Below, piece after piece: positions 62,601 through 64,000 of a DNA stretch of 64,000 bases. Below the pieces are notes generated by a model. It was given only the letters and a program-made list of their open reading frames with translations, was not told where the DNA came from and searched no databases. Source of the DNA: Lachnospiraceae bacterium (GTDB taxonomy: Bacteria; Bacillota; Clostridia; Lachnospirales; Lachnospiraceae); NCBI GenBank assembly GCA_910575275.1, contig CAJTEE010000008.1, positions 23,525 to 87,524 on the forward strand. The letters are read 5' to 3'. The stretch's first letter is position 1, and every line of letters begins with the position of its first letter. A program made the translations under genes and the position numbers.

Positions 62601-64000
62601 ATGTTTGATTTATTGGTGAAAAACGGGAAGCTGGTGACGGCCGACGGGATCGTCGAGGCGGATGTGGCCGTTACGGCTGGAAAGTATGCCGCGTTCCTGC
62701 AAAGAGGGACTGCGGCCGGAGCGGAAAAGGTCATTGATGCCGGGGGGCTTTACGTATTCCCCGGGATCATTGACTGCCACGCCCATATGAATGAGCCGGG
62801 CTTTGAGTACCGGGAGGACTTTGAGACAGGGACCAGAGCGGCCGCCTCAGCCGGCTGCACCTGCCTGATCGACATGCCGTTGAACAATGATCCGCCGCTC
62901 ATCAACAAAGGGAGCTTCGCCGAAAAATATGCGCGGGTCAGCCGCCGCTCCTATGTGGATTTTGCTCTGTGGGGAGGAATCATAGGAGAGTATGATGAGG
63001 CCGGGCTCAAAAAGGAAAATAACTTGGAAGCGCTTGCCGGACTCCATGAATGCGGCGTCGTGGCGTTTAAAGGGTTTACCTGCCCGAACGGGCCGCTCTT
63101 TCCTGCGGTGAGCCTTGGGGAGGTCCGCGAGGCCCTGGAGCGTTTGAAGCCATACGGTGCGCTCTGCGGCTTTCACTGCGAGGAGTTCGATCAGATCAAG
63201 AGACGGGAGCAGCGGCTTAAGAAAGTAGAAGGGCGTTCCGCCAGAGAAAAAATTGCGGATTTTCTGGAGATCCATGACGTCTGGACCGAGTACAGCGCCG
63301 TGCAGGGCGTACTCGATATGTGCAGGGCAACGGGCGGAAGGGTCCATATCTGCCATGTGAGCCATCCAAAGGTGGCGCAGCTTATCAAGGAAGCAATTGC
63401 CGAGGGCCTTCCCGTCACGGCGGAGACGTGTCCGCATTATCTGGGCTTTACGGAGGAGCTTTTGTACGAAAAGGGAGCCCCGGCTAAATGTACACCTCCT
63501 TTAAGAAAGCGGGAGAGTGTGGAAAAACTCTGGGACTACGTGCTGGACGGCACGTTATCGTGCATCGGAAGCGACCATTCCCCGGCGGCCGACGAGGAGA
63601 AGGACAATGTGACAAGGGACATCTGGAGCGCATGGGGAGGCCTGAATTCGATCCAGTTTTTTCTCCCTCTGATGTTTGATCTGGCGGTTCACCAAAAAAA
63701 GCTAAGTCCGTCTCTGCTTGCGAGAGTGATGTGTGAGCAGCCTGCGAAAATTTTTGGATTATACGGAAGAAAGGGCGCATTTGTGCCGGGCTTTGACGGA
63801 GATCTGGTTTTAGTGGACCCCGAACGAGACTGGGAGTGCCGTCAGGAAAAGCTTTATACGAAGGGGCATGTTTCCTGTTTTGACGGTATGAAAGGAAAAG
63901 GCATGGTGGTGCAGACGATTCTGCGCGGGCGGACCGTAGCAGTGGACGGAGTGTATCTTCCCGAAACGGCGGGATACGGACAGTATATAGCCCGCAGATA
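62601..64000 (+). CDS. Allantoinase/hydantoinase-type cyclic amidohydrolase (runs to window edge)
   Basis: 466 codons are visible; the last two bases of the window are TA, so a stop codon probably ends exactly here. It has the amidohydrolase metal centre: His60 and His62 in DCHAHMNEPG, the bridging Lys157 in VVAFKGFTCP, CHVSHPK, ETCPHYLGF and the catalytic Asp in GSDHSPA. NEPG, REDFETGTRAAASAG and MPLNNDPP fit allantoinase better than dihydropyrimidinase. It opens a hydantoin-type ring. AGAAGGG precedes the ATG. With the PucR regulator and the creatinase-like protein it suggests a ureide or hydantoin pathway. Confidence 0.87.
   Translation, partial: MFDLLVKNGKLVTADGIVEADVAVTAGKYAAFLQRGTAAGAEKVIDAGGLYVFPGIIDCHAHMNEPGFEYREDFETGTRAAASAGCTCLIDMPLNNDPPLINKGSFAEKYARVSRRSYVDFALWGGIIGEYDEAGLKKENNLEALAGLHECGVVAFKGFTCPNGPLFPAVSLGEVREALERLKPYGALCGFHCEEFDQIKRREQRLKKVEGRSAREKIADFLEIHDVWTEYSAVQGVLDMCRATGGRVHICHVSHPKVAQLIKEAIAEGLPVTAETCPHYLGFTEELLYEKGAPAKCTPPLRKRESVEKLWDYVLDGTLSCIGSDHSPAADEEKDNVTRDIWSAWGGLNSIQFFLPLMFDLAVHQKKLSPSLLARVMCEQPAKIFGLYGRKGAFVPGFDGDLVLVDPERDWECRQEKLYTKGHVSCFDGMKGKGMVVQTILRGRTVAVDGVYLPETAGYGQYIARR

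Overview
The window looks like chromosome from an anaerobic Clostridia member, most likely a Lachnospiraceae-type gut organism. This is inferred from gene content: a flavodiiron protein, an acyl-CoA dehydrogenase/Etf/rubredoxin fusion, a fused PotCD polyamine transporter, ChW and choline-binding-like wall modules, and a BspA-like LRR protein. No rRNA, tRNA or CRISPR array was seen.

Region 1 (about 0.2-27.9 kb) is a surface-glycan locus, visibly more AT-rich than the rest, lying just downstream of the C-terminal end of a tyrosine recombinase. It opens with a GT2 glycosyltransferase. An unusual acyl module follows: ACP, AMP-ligase, GNAT, LuxE-like, LuxC-like, a split transketolase and an SDR. 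Next come two tandem surface-carbohydrate paralogues and a full pseudaminic-acid-type set (PseB, PseF, PseC, PseI, a PseH-like GNAT and PseG). The locus also holds an AAC(3)-type N-acetyltransferase, a DUF4910 protein, an LRR protein, three OafA-type acyltransferases, and a Wzm/Wzt-type ABC exporter. Three poly-G tracts of 11-12 G interrupt reading frames: two in acyltransferases and one at the junction between the PseH-like GNAT and a formyltransferase. Changing the tract length restores one long ORF in each case, so these look like phase-variable switches of glycan decoration. The right end is decayed (UbiA-like, YfhO-like and TIM-barrel pseudogenes).

Region 2 (27.9-55.9 kb) is housekeeping and metabolic backbone. 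It holds a DUF4349 lipoprotein divergent from a two-component system with a perfect palindrome over its -10 box, and an Rrf2 regulator followed by the acyl-CoA dehydrogenase-Etf-rubredoxin fusion and a flavodiiron protein. Then come an MFS transporter, a secreted wall-binding protein, potABCD, a lactonase-aroC-rpiB operon, and aspartate kinase with a zinc-ribbon signal peptidase I. After these are DUF3810, glgB, mscS, an HD hydrolase, a polysaccharide deacetylase, a MATE exporter and a gamma-glutamyltransferase.

Region 3 (55.9-64 kb) begins with a decayed DUF4231 gene and a compact type I toxin-antitoxin-like locus: a 28-codon membrane peptide and a convergent antisense RNA that share a terminator and a direct repeat. 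A PucR-type regulator is then divergent from a GltS-like transporter, a cytosolic NMT1-like protein, a creatinase-like M24 protein and an allantoinase-type amidohydrolase, together suggesting a ureide, hydantoin or guanidino nitrogen-catabolism operon.
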